From DATEPR01 sp963780635 (GTDB lineage Bacteria; Actinomycetota; Actinomycetes; Mycobacteriales; Pseudonocardiaceae), in the NCBI GenBank assembly GCA_963780635.1, contig CAWACW010000015.1:434001-498000 (forward strand): DNA of 64,000 bases, given 5' to 3'. Shown piece by piece: positions 17,683 to 25,871 of the stretch. Every line of letters begins with the position of its first letter. Position 1 is the first letter of the stretch. Position numbers and translations under genes: made by a program. Under the pieces are notes generated by a model that saw nothing but the letters and a program-made list of their open reading frames with translations, was not told where the DNA came from and did no database searches.

Positions 17683-19013
17683 GCGTCTCCTCCGCTCAGC
17701 AACACCCCGGTCGGGCTGTCCCCGGTCACCCGCGTACCGCGCAGCCAGGTGGCGCGCACGACACCGGTCAGCGTGCTGCCGTGGTACGCGCTGACCGGGT
17801 TGCGGTGCCGCAGCTTCGCCACGTCCACAGTGAACTCCTCGTCGGGCGCGAACGCACACAGGTCCGCGTCGGCACCGGCCTCGATCCTGCCCTTCGCCGC
17901 CAGGCCGACCAGTTCGGCGGGGCGCGCGGCCATCCACCGCGCCACGTCGGCGAGCGTGTGCCCGCGCTGCCGGGCCTGCGTCCACACCGCGGGCAGGCCC
18001 ACCTGCAGGCCCGCGATCCCGCCCCACGCGAGCCCGAAATCGCCGACGTCGAAGCGTTTGCGCCCAGGCGTGCACGGCGAGTGGTCGGACACCACGAGGT
18101 CGATCACGCCGTCCGCGAGGCCTGCCCACAGCCGGTCGCGGTTGGCCGCGTCCCGGATCGGCGGGCAGCACTTGAACTGGGTCGCGCCGTCCGGGATGTC
18201 CTCGGCCGCGAACGTCAGGTAGTGCGCGCAGGTCTCCACGGTGACCCGGACACCGTCCGCGCGTGCCCTGGCCAGCATCGGGAGCGCGCCCGCGCTGGAC
18301 AGGTGCAGGATGTGCAGCCGGGTGCCGAACCTGTCCGCGAGCGCGAGCAGTTCCGCGATGGCCGCGTGTTCGGCCTCGGCGGGCCTTGATGCCAGGAAGT
18401 CCGCGTAGCGTCTGCCGGTCGCCGGTGGGGCCGCCGCGAGGACCGTCTCGTCCTCCGCGTGCACGATGAGCAGCGCGTCCAGTTCGGCTACCGCGCGCAT
18501 CGCCTCCGCACGCTGCCCGGCGTCGAGGTGGCCGAACTCGGCGACGCCGGAATCAGTGGTGAACGCCTTGAATCCGAACACCCCGGCCTCGTGCAGTGCC
18601 CGCAACTCATCGAGGTTGCCCGGTACGGCGCCGCCCCAGAACCCGACGTCCACATGCACGTTTCCGGCCGCGGCCCGCCGCTTCACCGCGAGCGCCGCCG
18701 GGTCGGTGGTGGCCGGGATGCTGTTGAGCGGCATGTCGACCAGCGTCGTGACGCCACCGGCGGCAGCGGCAGCCGTCGCGGTGCCGAAGCCCTCCCACTC
18801 GGCGCGGCCGGGGTCGTTCACGTGCACGTGGCTGTCCACCAGACCGGGCAGCAACACCTCGTCCGGTGCCAGGTCGACGGTCTGGGCCGCATCGAGCGCA
18901 GTGTCGAACGGCTCGATGCCGACGATCCTGCCGTCGCGCACGGCGACCGCACCGGACCGCTCGCCGTCCGGTGTGATCAACCGCTGGGCGCGGACGACGA
19001 GATCGACGGTCAC
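17679..19013 (-). CDS. allB: Allantoinase
   Basis: Opens the allantoin ring to give allantoate. 444 residues, amidohydrolase superfamily, cyclic-amidohydrolase branch. The first metal motif is DSHVHVNDPGRAEWEGF (~residue 61) with the carboxylated Lys in FGFKAFTTDSG (~147). Later ligands are IVHAEDETVL (~182), HILHLSSAGAL (~238) and the Asp in VVSDHSPCTPGRKRF (~309). Start is GTG 19013, overlapping the glxK stop by four bases. Neighbouring allantoicase and glycerate kinase complete the route from allantoin to glyoxylate and glycerate. Confidence 0.95.
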   Translation of the reverse strand: MTVDLVVRAQRLITPDGERSGAVAVRDGRIVGIEPFDTALDAAQTVDLAPDEVLLPGLVDSHVHVNDPGRAEWEGFGTATAAAAAGGVTTLVDMPLNSIPATTDPAALAVKRRAAAGNVHVDVGFWGGAVPGNLDELRALHEAGVFGFKAFTTDSGVAEFGHLDAGQRAEAMRAVAELDALLIVHAEDETVLAAAPPATGRRYADFLASRPAEAEHAAIAELLALADRFGTRLHILHLSSAGALPMLARARADGVRVTVETCAHYLTFAAEDIPDGATQFKCCPPIRDAANRDRLWAGLADGVIDLVVSDHSPCTPGRKRFDVGDFGLAWGGIAGLQVGLPAVWTQARQRGHTLADVARWMAARPAELVGLAAKGRIEAGADADLCAFAPDEEFTVDVAKLRHRNPVSAYHGSTLTGVVRATWLRGTRVTGDSPTGVLLSGGDA

Positions 19014-20134
19014 AGCCAGTCCTCGGCGATCCGGCTCGCCAACCGTTCCAGCAGCGGGGCCGCGTCGGCCATGCTGCGGGCCGGGTCGGGTTCGAGGTCG
19101 CTCAGCGCGTAGGCGGCGGCGATCCCGGCGTCCGCGAGATCCTTCTCGGTCAAGAGGTTCCGCCCGGCGACGGCCACGGCAGGCACGCCCGCTGCTCGTG
19201 CCCGCGTGCCGACCCCGATCGGGGCCTTGCCGCGCAGGCTCTGCTCGTCCAGCGAGCCCTCGCCGGTGATCACGAGCGTGGCGCCGGCGAGGTGGTCGGT
19301 GAAGCCGATCAGGTCGAGCAGCAGGTCGATGCCGGACCGGCGGGTCGCGCCGAGCACGGCCAGCGCGGCGAACCCGATGCCGCCGGCGGCACCGGCGCCG
19401 GGTGCGTCGACCAGGCCGGGTTCGACGACGTCGGCCCAGGTCAGCAAGGCCTCGGCGAGCAGCTCGACCTGTTCGGGGTCGGCACCCTTCTGTGGGCCGA
19501 AGACCGGCGCGGCGCCGTGCGGGCCGAGTAGCGGATTGTCCACATCGGTCGCCAGCACGATGTCGACCTCGGCCACCCTCGGGTCCATCGTGGTGAGGTC
19601 GACGGCCGTGACCCGACGCAGCGCGCCCCCACCCGGCGGCAGCGGTTCGCTGTGCGCGTCCACGACGAGCCCACCGAGGGCCTGCACCAGGCCGGCGCCG
19701 CCGTCGGTGCTGGCCACACCCCCGACGCCGAGCACGACGCTCGTGCAGCCGGCGTCGACGGCGACCAGCAGCAGCTCACCGACGCCGTAGCTGGACGCGG
19801 TGAGCGGTGCCGGCGTGCCACCGGGCAGCAACACCAGGCCGCACGCGGCGGCCGCCTCGATGACGGCGACCCCGTCCCGCACGGCGATCGTCGCGGTCAC
19901 GGGCTCACCGGTCGGCCCCTGAACGGTCGTCTCCAGCGGCACGAACCCGGCCGCCAGGGCGGCGGCCACCGTGCCGTCACCGCCATCGGCGACCGGCAGC
20001 TCGTGGACGGCCAGCTCGGGCCGGGCCTTGCGCAGGCCCCGCGCGAGCGCGGCGGCCACGTCGGGCGCGGTGAGCGAGCCCTTGAACTTGTCCGGCGCCA
20101 CGACGACGTGCGGCACGGTCACCTCCGCGGTCAT
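19010..20134 (-). CDS. glxK: Glycerate kinase (GarK/GlxK family)
   Basis: Phosphorylates glycerate, the end of the glyoxylate-glycerate branch that receives carbon from allantoin. 374 residues, glycerate kinase type 1. The signature N-terminus VVVAPDKFKGSLTAPDVAAAL (split around residue 10-30) and PVADGGDGTVAAAL are present, as are VVLGVGGVASTDGGAGLVQALGG-type loops (~residues 135-155) and the C-terminal ITGEGSLDEQSLRGKAP. It is the first gene of the minus-strand operon glxK-allB-alc-mtnA-like. It is divergent from uraD, with a palindrome between them. No glyoxylate carboligase or tartronate semialdehyde reductase gene is in the window. Confidence 0.92.
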   Translation of the reverse strand: MTAEVTVPHVVVAPDKFKGSLTAPDVAAALARGLRKARPELAVHELPVADGGDGTVAAALAAGFVPLETTVQGPTGEPVTATIAVRDGVAVIEAAAACGLVLLPGGTPAPLTASSYGVGELLLVAVDAGCTSVVLGVGGVASTDGGAGLVQALGGLVVDAHSEPLPPGGGALRRVTAVDLTTMDPRVAEVDIVLATDVDNPLLGPHGAAPVFGPQKGADPEQVELLAEALLTWADVVEPGLVDAPGAGAAGGIGFAALAVLGATRRSGIDLLLDLIGFTDHLAGATLVITGEGSLDEQSLRGKAPIGVGTRARAAGVPAVAVAGRNLLTEKDLADAGIAAAYALSDLEPDPARSMADAAPLLERLASRIAEDWL

Positions 20135-20175
20135 GAAGCGGTCAAGCGGGCTCGGTGCGCCCGCACGTCTGGATC

Positions 20176-20188
20176 ACAATGGCATTGT
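20176..20188. promoter_or_regulatory. Candidate operator in glxK-uraD divergent promoter
   Basis: ACAATG-G-CATTGT is a perfect 6-bp inverted repeat with a one-base centre. It lies in the 73-base gap between the two divergent ureide operons and about 30 bases upstream of uraD. The nearby IclR-family gene is the natural candidate to bind it; this is inference. Confidence 0.5.
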
Positions 20189-20207
20189 CGCGTACTGTCC
20201 GGCTCCA

Positions 20208-20711
20208 ATGGAAGACAAGTTCCGTATGGCAGAAGTCAACGAGCTGCCGTCGGCGACACTGGCCGACCTGCTCGGCCGATGCCTCGCCGTGCCGCGCTGG
20301 ACGCGCGAGGTCGCGGCGGGCAGACCGTACGCGAACGTGGCCGCCCTGCTGATGCGAGCCGACGAGGTCACGGCAAGCCTGACCGGCGCCGAACTGCGGC
20401 AAGCCCTCGCCGACCACCCGAGGATCGGCAAGCGGGCCAGGGAAGACAGCAGCACTGCCGCTCTGTCCGCGGCCGAACAGTCCGGTGTGGACAGTGCGAC
20501 GCTGGGCGAGCGGCTGGCCGCCGCGAACGCCGCCTACGAGGCCCGGTTCGGGCACATCTACCTGGTCTGCGCGGCGGGCCGGGGCGGTGAGGAACTGCTC
20601 GCCGACCTGGCCGGCAGGATGGCGAACGATCCGCTGACCGAGCTGGGCGTGGTGCGCCGGGAGCTGGGCAGGATCGCGCGCCTGCGACTGTCCGGGATGA
20701 TCGACGCATGA
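20208..20711 (+). CDS. uraD: OHCU decarboxylase
   Basis: 2-oxo-4-hydroxy-4-carboxy-5-ureidoimidazoline decarboxylase, which converts OHCU to S-allantoin. About 167 residues, the usual length. The family core is visible: LLGRCLAVPRWTREVAAGRP, then ALADHPRIGKRA with the catalytic His (~residue 74), the SGVDSATLGERLAAANAAYEARFGHIYLVCAAGR stretch in pieces, and the final ANDPLTELGVVRRELGRIARLRL. The ATG at 20208 is used; an in-frame ATG at 20226 is an alternative because neither has a strong ribosome site. The last four bases overlap the uraH start. Confidence 0.92.
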   Translation: MEDKFRMAEVNELPSATLADLLGRCLAVPRWTREVAAGRPYANVAALLMRADEVTASLTGAELRQALADHPRIGKRAREDSSTAALSAAEQSGVDSATLGERLAAANAAYEARFGHIYLVCAAGRGGEELLADLAGRMANDPLTELGVVRRELGRIARLRLSGMIDA

Positions 20712-21034
20712 GTGCCGTCACCACGCACGTGCTGGACACCGCGGCAGGCGGGCCCGCGGCAGGGATCGCCGTGCGGCTGGAGCAGCGCACCGCATCCGGC
20801 TGGCAGCCGCTGGCCACCGGCACCACCGACGCCGACGGCCGGATCGGTGACCTCGGCCCGGATACCGTGCCGCCCGGGCACTACCGCCTCACCTTCGACA
20901 CTGCCGGGTACTTCGGCGCGGAGTCGTTCTGGCCCGAGGTCACCGTGACGTTCGCGATCACCGATCCGTCGCGCCACCACCACGTCCCGCTCCTGCTGTC
21001 CCCCTTCGCCTTCTCCACCTATCGAGGGAGCTGA
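20708..21034 (+). CDS. uraH: 5-hydroxyisourate hydrolase (transthyretin-like)
   Basis: Hydrolyses 5-hydroxyisourate, the uricase product, to OHCU. 108 residues with the three family marks: an N-terminal THVLDTAAGGPAAGI (catalytic His), an internal TDADGRIGDL with Arg, and the C-terminal HHHVPLLLSPFAFSTYRGS, where the Y-R-G-S end is diagnostic of the transthyretin-related enzymes. The ATG overlaps the uraD stop (ATGA), and uricase follows after four bases, so uraD-uraH-uricase form one operon in which consecutive enzymes are coupled. Confidence 0.96.
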   Translation: MSAVTTHVLDTAAGGPAAGIAVRLEQRTASGWQPLATGTTDADGRIGDLGPDTVPPGHYRLTFDTAGYFGAESFWPEVTVTFAITDPSRHHHVPLLLSPFAFSTYRGS

Positions 21035-21038
21035 ACCG

Positions 21039-21929
21039 ATGGCCATCACGCTCGGCCCCAACCAGTACGGCAAGGCGGAGACCCGCCTGGTCACGGTCCG
21101 GCGGGACGGCGAGACGCACCACCTCACCGACCTGAACGTGAGCATCGCGCTGCGCGGCGACATGACCGCGTCGCACCTGACGGGGGACAACGGGCAGGTG
21201 GTGCCGACGGACACCCAGAAGAACACCGTGTTCGCGTTCGCGCGGGAGCGGCCGGTCGGCGAGATCGAGGACTTCGCGCTGCGCCTGGGCCGCCACTTCA
21301 CCTCGTCGTTCGACCAGATCACGAGCGCGCGCGTGCTGATCGACCAGTACGCGTGGGAGCGCATCGACGTCGACGGGCAGCCGCACCCGCACTCGTTCCG
21401 CCGCGCGTCGGACGAGACGCGGACCACCGCGGTGACCGTGGCGGGCGACCAGGCATGGGTCGTGTCCGGCCTGACCGGCCTGGTGGTGCTGAAGTCGACC
21501 GGCTCGGAGTTCCACGGCTACCCGAAGGACCGCTACACGACGCTGCCGGAGACCAGCGACCGCGTGCTCGCCACGGCCGTCACCGCGCGCTGGCGCTACC
21601 AGCGGCTCGACGTGGACTGGACCCTGGCGTTCGACTCCGTCCGGGCCGCGCTGCTGGGCGCGTTCGCCACCACGCACAGCCTCGCGCTGCAGCAGACGCT
21701 CTACGCGATGGGTGAGGCCGTGCTGGCCGGGCATCCCGAGATCGCGGAAGTCCGGCTGTCGCTGCCGAACAAGCACCACTTCGTCGTCGACCTGAGCGCG
21801 TTCGGCCTGGACAACCCCAACGAGGTCTTCCACGCCGCCGACCGCCCGTACGGGCTGATCGAGGGCACCGTGCTGCGCGACGACGCCCCCGACGCGGGCC
21901 TCGCCTGGCACACGCTGGCCGCGTTCTGA
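21039..21929 (+). CDS. Urate oxidase (uricase)
   Basis: Cofactor-free oxidase converting urate and O2 to 5-hydroxyisourate and H2O2. 296 residues. Conserved features include the N-terminal NQYGKAETRLVTVRRD with the catalytic Lys, the HLTDLNVSIALRGDM strand, GDNGQVVPTDTQKNTVF with the catalytic Thr (~residue 50-60), and FHGYPKDRYTTLPETSDRV with the substrate-binding region around residue 160. The C-terminal KHHFVVDLSAFGLDN matches uricases. The start ATG follows uraH directly. The product feeds UraH, which is encoded just before it. Confidence 0.95.
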   Translation: MAITLGPNQYGKAETRLVTVRRDGETHHLTDLNVSIALRGDMTASHLTGDNGQVVPTDTQKNTVFAFARERPVGEIEDFALRLGRHFTSSFDQITSARVLIDQYAWERIDVDGQPHPHSFRRASDETRTTAVTVAGDQAWVVSGLTGLVVLKSTGSEFHGYPKDRYTTLPETSDRVLATAVTARWRYQRLDVDWTLAFDSVRAALLGAFATTHSLALQQTLYAMGEAVLAGHPEIAEVRLSLPNKHHFVVDLSAFGLDNPNEVFHAADRPYGLIEGTVLRDDAPDAGLAWHTLAAF

Positions 21930-22011
21930 CCGCCTGGCCGGCCTGTCACGCGGAGCGGAACCGCGGCCGGATGCTGGCGGGCGTCGGGTTCGTCCGGTAG
22001 TTTTCCTCATC

Positions 22012-22794
22012 GTGGATGTTCAGTTCCAAACTCCGGAGCGCCCCGAGCGGGCCGCCGGAGGTGTGCAGTCGGTCGAGCGGGCGTTCGAGCTGCTCGAACT
22101 GATGGCCGACGCAGGTGGCGAGGTGGCCCTGAGCCAGCTCGCGGAGTCCTCGGCGCTGCCGCTGCCCACCATCCACCGCATCATCCGCACGCTCGTGAAC
22201 GGCGGTTACGTCCGCCAGCAACCGTCGAGGCGCTACGCCTTCGGCCCCCGGCTGATCCGGCTCGGCGAGATCGCGGGCCGGGCGCTGGGCATCTGGGCGC
22301 GGCCCTACCTGGCCGAGCTGACCGAGCAACTGGGCGAGACCTCCAATCTGGCCCTGCTCGACGGTGACCAGGTCGTGTACGTCGCGCAGGTGCCCTCGCG
22401 GCACTCGATGCGGATGTTCACCGAGGTGGGCAGGCGGGTGGACGCGCACTCGACGGCCGTCGGCAAGGCGATGCTGGCCGAACTGCCGCGCCACGACGTG
22501 GACCAGCTGCTGGCCCGCACCGGCATGACGCGGCGCACCGAGCTGACCATCACCGACCCGGACGCGTTCCACGACGAGCTGGCCAAGACGCACCGGCAGC
22601 ACTACGCCGAGGACGACGGCGAGCAGGAGGTCGGCGTGCGGTGCATCGCGGTGCCCGTCCTCGGTGCGCCGACGAACGCCGCGATCTCGATCAGCGGCCC
22701 GGCCGCCCGGGTCGCCCGGCTGGAGCTGACCGACGTGGTGCCGCTGCTGCACCGGATCGCGACGCAGCTCGCCGGCGTGCTGCACGGCAGGTAA
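22012..22794 (+). CDS. IclR-family regulator, probably of allantoin/purine genes
   Basis: 260 residues. The N-terminal winged helix-turn-helix spans about residues 15-80 (VQSVERAFELLELMADAGGE, then LPLPTIHRIIRTLVNGGYV with the recognition helix). It is followed by the IclR effector domain with VDAHSTAVGKAMLAEL, GVRCIAVPVLG and AAISISGPAARV. The GTG at 22012 is taken as start. It lies 82 bases downstream of uricase in the same direction. In other bacteria IclR-type AllR represses allantoin genes and responds to glyoxylate or allantoin; the same role here is inference from position. Confidence 0.88.
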   Translation: MDVQFQTPERPERAAGGVQSVERAFELLELMADAGGEVALSQLAESSALPLPTIHRIIRTLVNGGYVRQQPSRRYAFGPRLIRLGEIAGRALGIWARPYLAELTEQLGETSNLALLDGDQVVYVAQVPSRHSMRMFTEVGRRVDAHSTAVGKAMLAELPRHDVDQLLARTGMTRRTELTITDPDAFHDELAKTHRQHYAEDDGEQEVGVRCIAVPVLGAPTNAAISISGPAARVARLELTDVVPLLHRIATQLAGVLHGR

Positions 22795-23468
22795 CCGTCT
22801 ACTTCGGAGTACGCGTCGCGTGGCCGGCCGAACCGCGAACCGAACTCGCGTCCCGCTGCCGGCCCGGCGGGTTGGTGTCACTGGACAGGGTGATTGTGCA
22901 CGCGGGTACCGGTGGCGGCAGGCGGCTCGGGTTCGCGGCCGACCCGACGATCCGCCACCCGATCCCGCCGGCGTGAGACAGCGTGGAAAGTGTTCCGTGC
23001 CCAGCACAGCGGCCATCTCGGATACGTGGCGCGCCCCGGCTCCGAGTGCCCACATGGTCGACTCGGCGGGGCTCGCGGTACTCGCGGCCGGCATCCGGGC
23101 CGGCACGTTCGGCGGGCCGATTCGCGTAAGCACGCCTTATCCTGGTCCAGCGCGCCGGAACCGAATCCGGATCCGGCATCCGTCCTCTTGATCGTGGACA
23201 CAGAAAACGGTGTCAGGGCAATGTGAGAGCAATCGGATGTGAAGCAGTCACGGCAGGTGTGCCACCATCGCCGTGGCGGCCATCGGCAGCTGCGCTCAGC
23301 GCGCTGCCACTGCGCATCACGGCGAAGGTCAGCTGATCAGGACGAGAAAAGGCGCGGGCGCCGACCCGCGTTCGTAACCTGCTGACCACGCCGGCGGCAT
23401 CGTTGCCCGCCATTCTCGATCGAACGACCACGACCGCACCCACGCACGCTCGAAAGGACGAGGATCAC
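22795..23468. other. Non-coding interval, no supported gene
   Basis: The 670 bases between the IclR gene and the wax-ester synthase gene contain several open frames, but none has a ribosome site, a family match or convincing codon use. Some stretches (for example around 23040-23130) look like decayed coding sequence, but no source gene can be named. The right-hand ~200 bases presumably hold the promoter of the next gene. Confidence 0.5.
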
Positions 23469-24776
23469 ATGGCGGCGACCCAACTCAGTGGGCTGGACAC
23501 CGCGTTCCTCTGCCTGGACAGCGCAGCCAACCCAATGAACATCGGTGCCCTGGCACTGTTCGCACCACACCAGTCCGTGCATCCCACCCGGATCGCGAGC
23601 CTGCTCGCCAGCAGGGCGCAGCGGATTCCCCAACTGCGCCAACGAGTTCGGTCATCCCTGGTGCCGCTGGGCGCGCGCTGGGTTGAGGATCCCGACTTCG
23701 ACGTGGCCGCGCACATCCACACGCATCACCTGCCCCGGCCACACGACGCGGGCCAGCTCACCGACCTGGTCGGCGGGATCATGGGCAACCGGCTCGACCC
23801 GAACCGGCCGCTGTGGGAGATCCACGTGATCACCGGACTGCCCGGCGGGTGGTTCGGCCTCCTGCCGAAGCTGCACCACGCGCTGGCCGACGGTGCGGGC
23901 GCGCTGGCGGTCGGCCTCGGCCTGCTGGACGGTTTCGACAGCCCCGCACCGAACAAGGACCAACCGGCACAGGGCATACCGGGCATCGGTGCGATGCTGC
24001 GGGAACTCCGCTCGTCAACGCAACAGGCCATCGACATCGCGGGTTCGGTGCTGCGCAGTGCCCGCCCGGCACCGCAGGCCTCGCCACTGTTCGCGAAGGC
24101 CGCCGGCGAGCGCAAGCTGGCGACCGTGCGGCTCGACATGGCCGACATCAAGCAGGTCCGGATGCGACACGGCGGCACCACCAACGACGTGCTGCTGGCG
24201 GTGCTGTCCGGTGCGCTGCGCGAATGGCTGCTCAAGCGCGGCGACGAGCCGGACGCGCTGTCGCTGCGCGCGCTGGTGCCGGTCAGCCAGCGCTGCCGCG
24301 GGCGGGGCGCGAACACGTCGGGCAACCAGCTCTCCGGTTACCTGTGCGATCTGCCGGTCGACGAGGCCGATCCGATCCGCAGGCTGGCCATCGTGCGGGC
24401 GATGATGGACGGCAACAAGGTGGCCGGGCCGAGCCGTGGCCCCGGCGCGCTGTCGCTGCTGGCCGACCGGCTACCGGCCGCGCTGCACCGGGTCGTGATG
24501 CCGATGGTCGGCCAGTGCGCGCCGCTGCTGTGCGACACGGTGGTCACCACGGTGCCGCTGCCCAGCATCCCGCTCACCTTCGACGGCGCCGAACTGCGCG
24601 AGATCTACCCGGTCGTGCCACTCGCCCCCGGTCACGCGCTCGGGGTCGCGTTCAGCCCGTACCGCGGCACTGTCCACGTCGGACTGCATGCCAACGGCGG
24701 CGTGCTCCCGGACGTCGACCTGCTCGCCGACACGCTCTCCGGCGCCCTGGGTTCGCTGAGCGAACTCTGCGCCTAG
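23469..24776 (+). CDS. Wax ester synthase / diacylglycerol acyltransferase (WS/DGAT)
   Basis: Membrane-associated acyltransferase making triacylglycerol or wax ester storage lipid from acyl-CoA and diacylglycerol or fatty alcohol. 435 residues. It starts MAATQLSGLDTAFLCLDSAA, typical for the family. The catalytic HHALADG (HHxxxDG) is at residues 136-142, preceded by LWEIHVITGLPGGWFGLLPK. The second half carries TTNDVLLAVLSGALREWL and the RALVPVSQR segment, and the SNVPGP-like motif of the family is replaced by VVTTVPLPSIPL. Length is slightly below the usual 450-470. The gene stands alone between non-coding DNA and a small membrane-protein gene. Confidence 0.92.
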   Translation: MAATQLSGLDTAFLCLDSAANPMNIGALALFAPHQSVHPTRIASLLASRAQRIPQLRQRVRSSLVPLGARWVEDPDFDVAAHIHTHHLPRPHDAGQLTDLVGGIMGNRLDPNRPLWEIHVITGLPGGWFGLLPKLHHALADGAGALAVGLGLLDGFDSPAPNKDQPAQGIPGIGAMLRELRSSTQQAIDIAGSVLRSARPAPQASPLFAKAAGERKLATVRLDMADIKQVRMRHGGTTNDVLLAVLSGALREWLLKRGDEPDALSLRALVPVSQRCRGRGANTSGNQLSGYLCDLPVDEADPIRRLAIVRAMMDGNKVAGPSRGPGALSLLADRLPAALHRVVMPMVGQCAPLLCDTVVTTVPLPSIPLTFDGAELREIYPVVPLAPGHALGVAFSPYRGTVHVGLHANGGVLPDVDLLADTLSGALGSLSELCA

Positions 24777-24837
24777 CCACTCCGAACCGTTGTCGCGAGC
24801 CCTGTCGCGTGGTCATCCCCGGCCGTACGCTGAGCGG

Positions 24838-25388
24838 ATGACCACGCCCCGGGGGGATGGCGGCGGCCAGGAATTCCCCTATATCCCAATTATCCCGCGG
24901 CACCGCCCGCCACGGGAAGCGCGGCACAGCCGGTTGTCCGGCCGCGGATCGTCGAAGTGGCGGTCTGGTGCTGGTTCGCGGCGGCAGGTGTCTCGTTCCT
25001 GTCCAACCTGATCGGCACACTGACCCACAGCGGTGGCTTCACCAACATCACGTTCTACTCGACGCGCTCGTTCACGGGTGCCGACGGTGTGACCCACTCG
25101 GTGACCAGGGCCGGGCAGGCAGGACCGGTAGTCGGCATCGTCGGCGCGCTGATCGTCGCCGGACTGTGGGTCGGCCTGATCCTCCTGCTGCGCGGCGGCG
25201 CCAACTGGGCGCGCGTGCTGCTCACCGTGCTCGGGTGCGTCGGTGGCCTGGCGGTGATCGTCAACCTGGCCGGCGGGTCCACGCTGACCCTGCCGGGCGT
25301 GCTGAACATCGTCGTGCTCGGTCTGGTGATCGTCGCGCTGGGGCAGCTGTACCGCGGCCCTGCCAACTGGTACTTCAAGTACCGCTGA
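24838..25388 (+). CDS. Small membrane protein, apparent -1 frameshift in N-terminus
   Basis: The main frame from about 24900 to 25388 encodes an unknown protein with four predicted membrane helices (VAVWCWFAAAGVSFLSNLIG, a second around VVGIVGALIVAGLWVGLILL, a third around VLLTVLGCVGGLAVIVNL and a fourth around VLNIVVLGLVIVALGQLY). It ends PANWYFKYR. This frame has no ATG; the nearest in-frame start is GTG 24957, inside helix one. An ATG at 24838 opens a neighbouring frame (MTTPRGDGGGQEFPYI) that would join smoothly to PNYPAAPPATGSAAQPVVRP if one C were restored at 24885-24887. The Pro/Tyr-rich leader is usual for such actinobacterial proteins, so a base deletion or sequencing error is likely. 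Confidence 0.6.
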
Positions 25389-25394
25389 CCGGTG

Positions 25395-25787
25395 TCAGTA
25401 GCCGTCGCCGCCGGTGAACTTCTCCTCGAGTTCGTCGGCGACGCCGGCCACCAGCGCCAGCGGGTCGACGAACTCGTTGATGTCGAGGTTCTCCAGCGGC
25501 AGCGAGTGCCGGATGGCGACATATTCGCCCATGATGACCGCGCCGCCGCAGACGGCCGTGTGCCCCAGTTCGGTCAGCAGCGCCGTCAGGTTGACCTGTG
25601 CCGCCAGGCCGCACGGGGACGCGATCTGCACCCACTCCTCGCGCTGGTCGAGCACCTCGCGGTAGATGACCACCGCCTGCCGCCGCTCGTCCTCGAACTC
25701 GACCTCGATGCGGATCTCGTCCTGTTCCACCCGCGTGACCCGGTACTCGGTTCGGACGAACGCGATCAGGTCGCCCCACGTTGCCAT
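25395..25787 (-). CDS. YbjN / type III secretion chaperone-like small protein
   Basis: A 130-residue acidic cytoplasmic protein: MATWGDLIAFVRTEYRVTRV, a central curved sheet (IRIEVEFEDERRQAVVIYRE), VQIASPCGLAAQ, then GGAVIMGEYVAIRHSLPLEN and a C-terminal helix ending EEKFTGGDGY. The order of an N-terminal helix, a sheet and a C-terminal helix matches YbjN/CesT-type chaperone folds common in actinobacteria; the client is unknown. The ATG at 25787 has GGAGG upstream, while the longer frame does not. It converges with the membrane-protein gene and follows the kinase gene at 84 bases in the same direction. Confidence 0.65.
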   Translation of the reverse strand: MATWGDLIAFVRTEYRVTRVEQDEIRIEVEFEDERRQAVVIYREVLDQREEWVQIASPCGLAAQVNLTALLTELGHTAVCGGAVIMGEYVAIRHSLPLENLDINEFVDPLALVAGVADELEEKFTGGDGY

Positions 25788-25871
25788 CGTTTGCCTCCAG
25801 GACATGCCGTCGCAGTCACTGGCAGCGTAGCGACAACGGTCGCCGCACAATCCGCCACGCTGGGTAAGAAC

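Noticed and set aside
22795..23226. Open frames in the interval after the IclR gene, one with an oxidoreductase-like stretch (VDSAGLAVLAAGIRAGTF)
   Set aside because: No start, no continuous domain and no ribosome site; the likeness is too short to name a gene or remnant.
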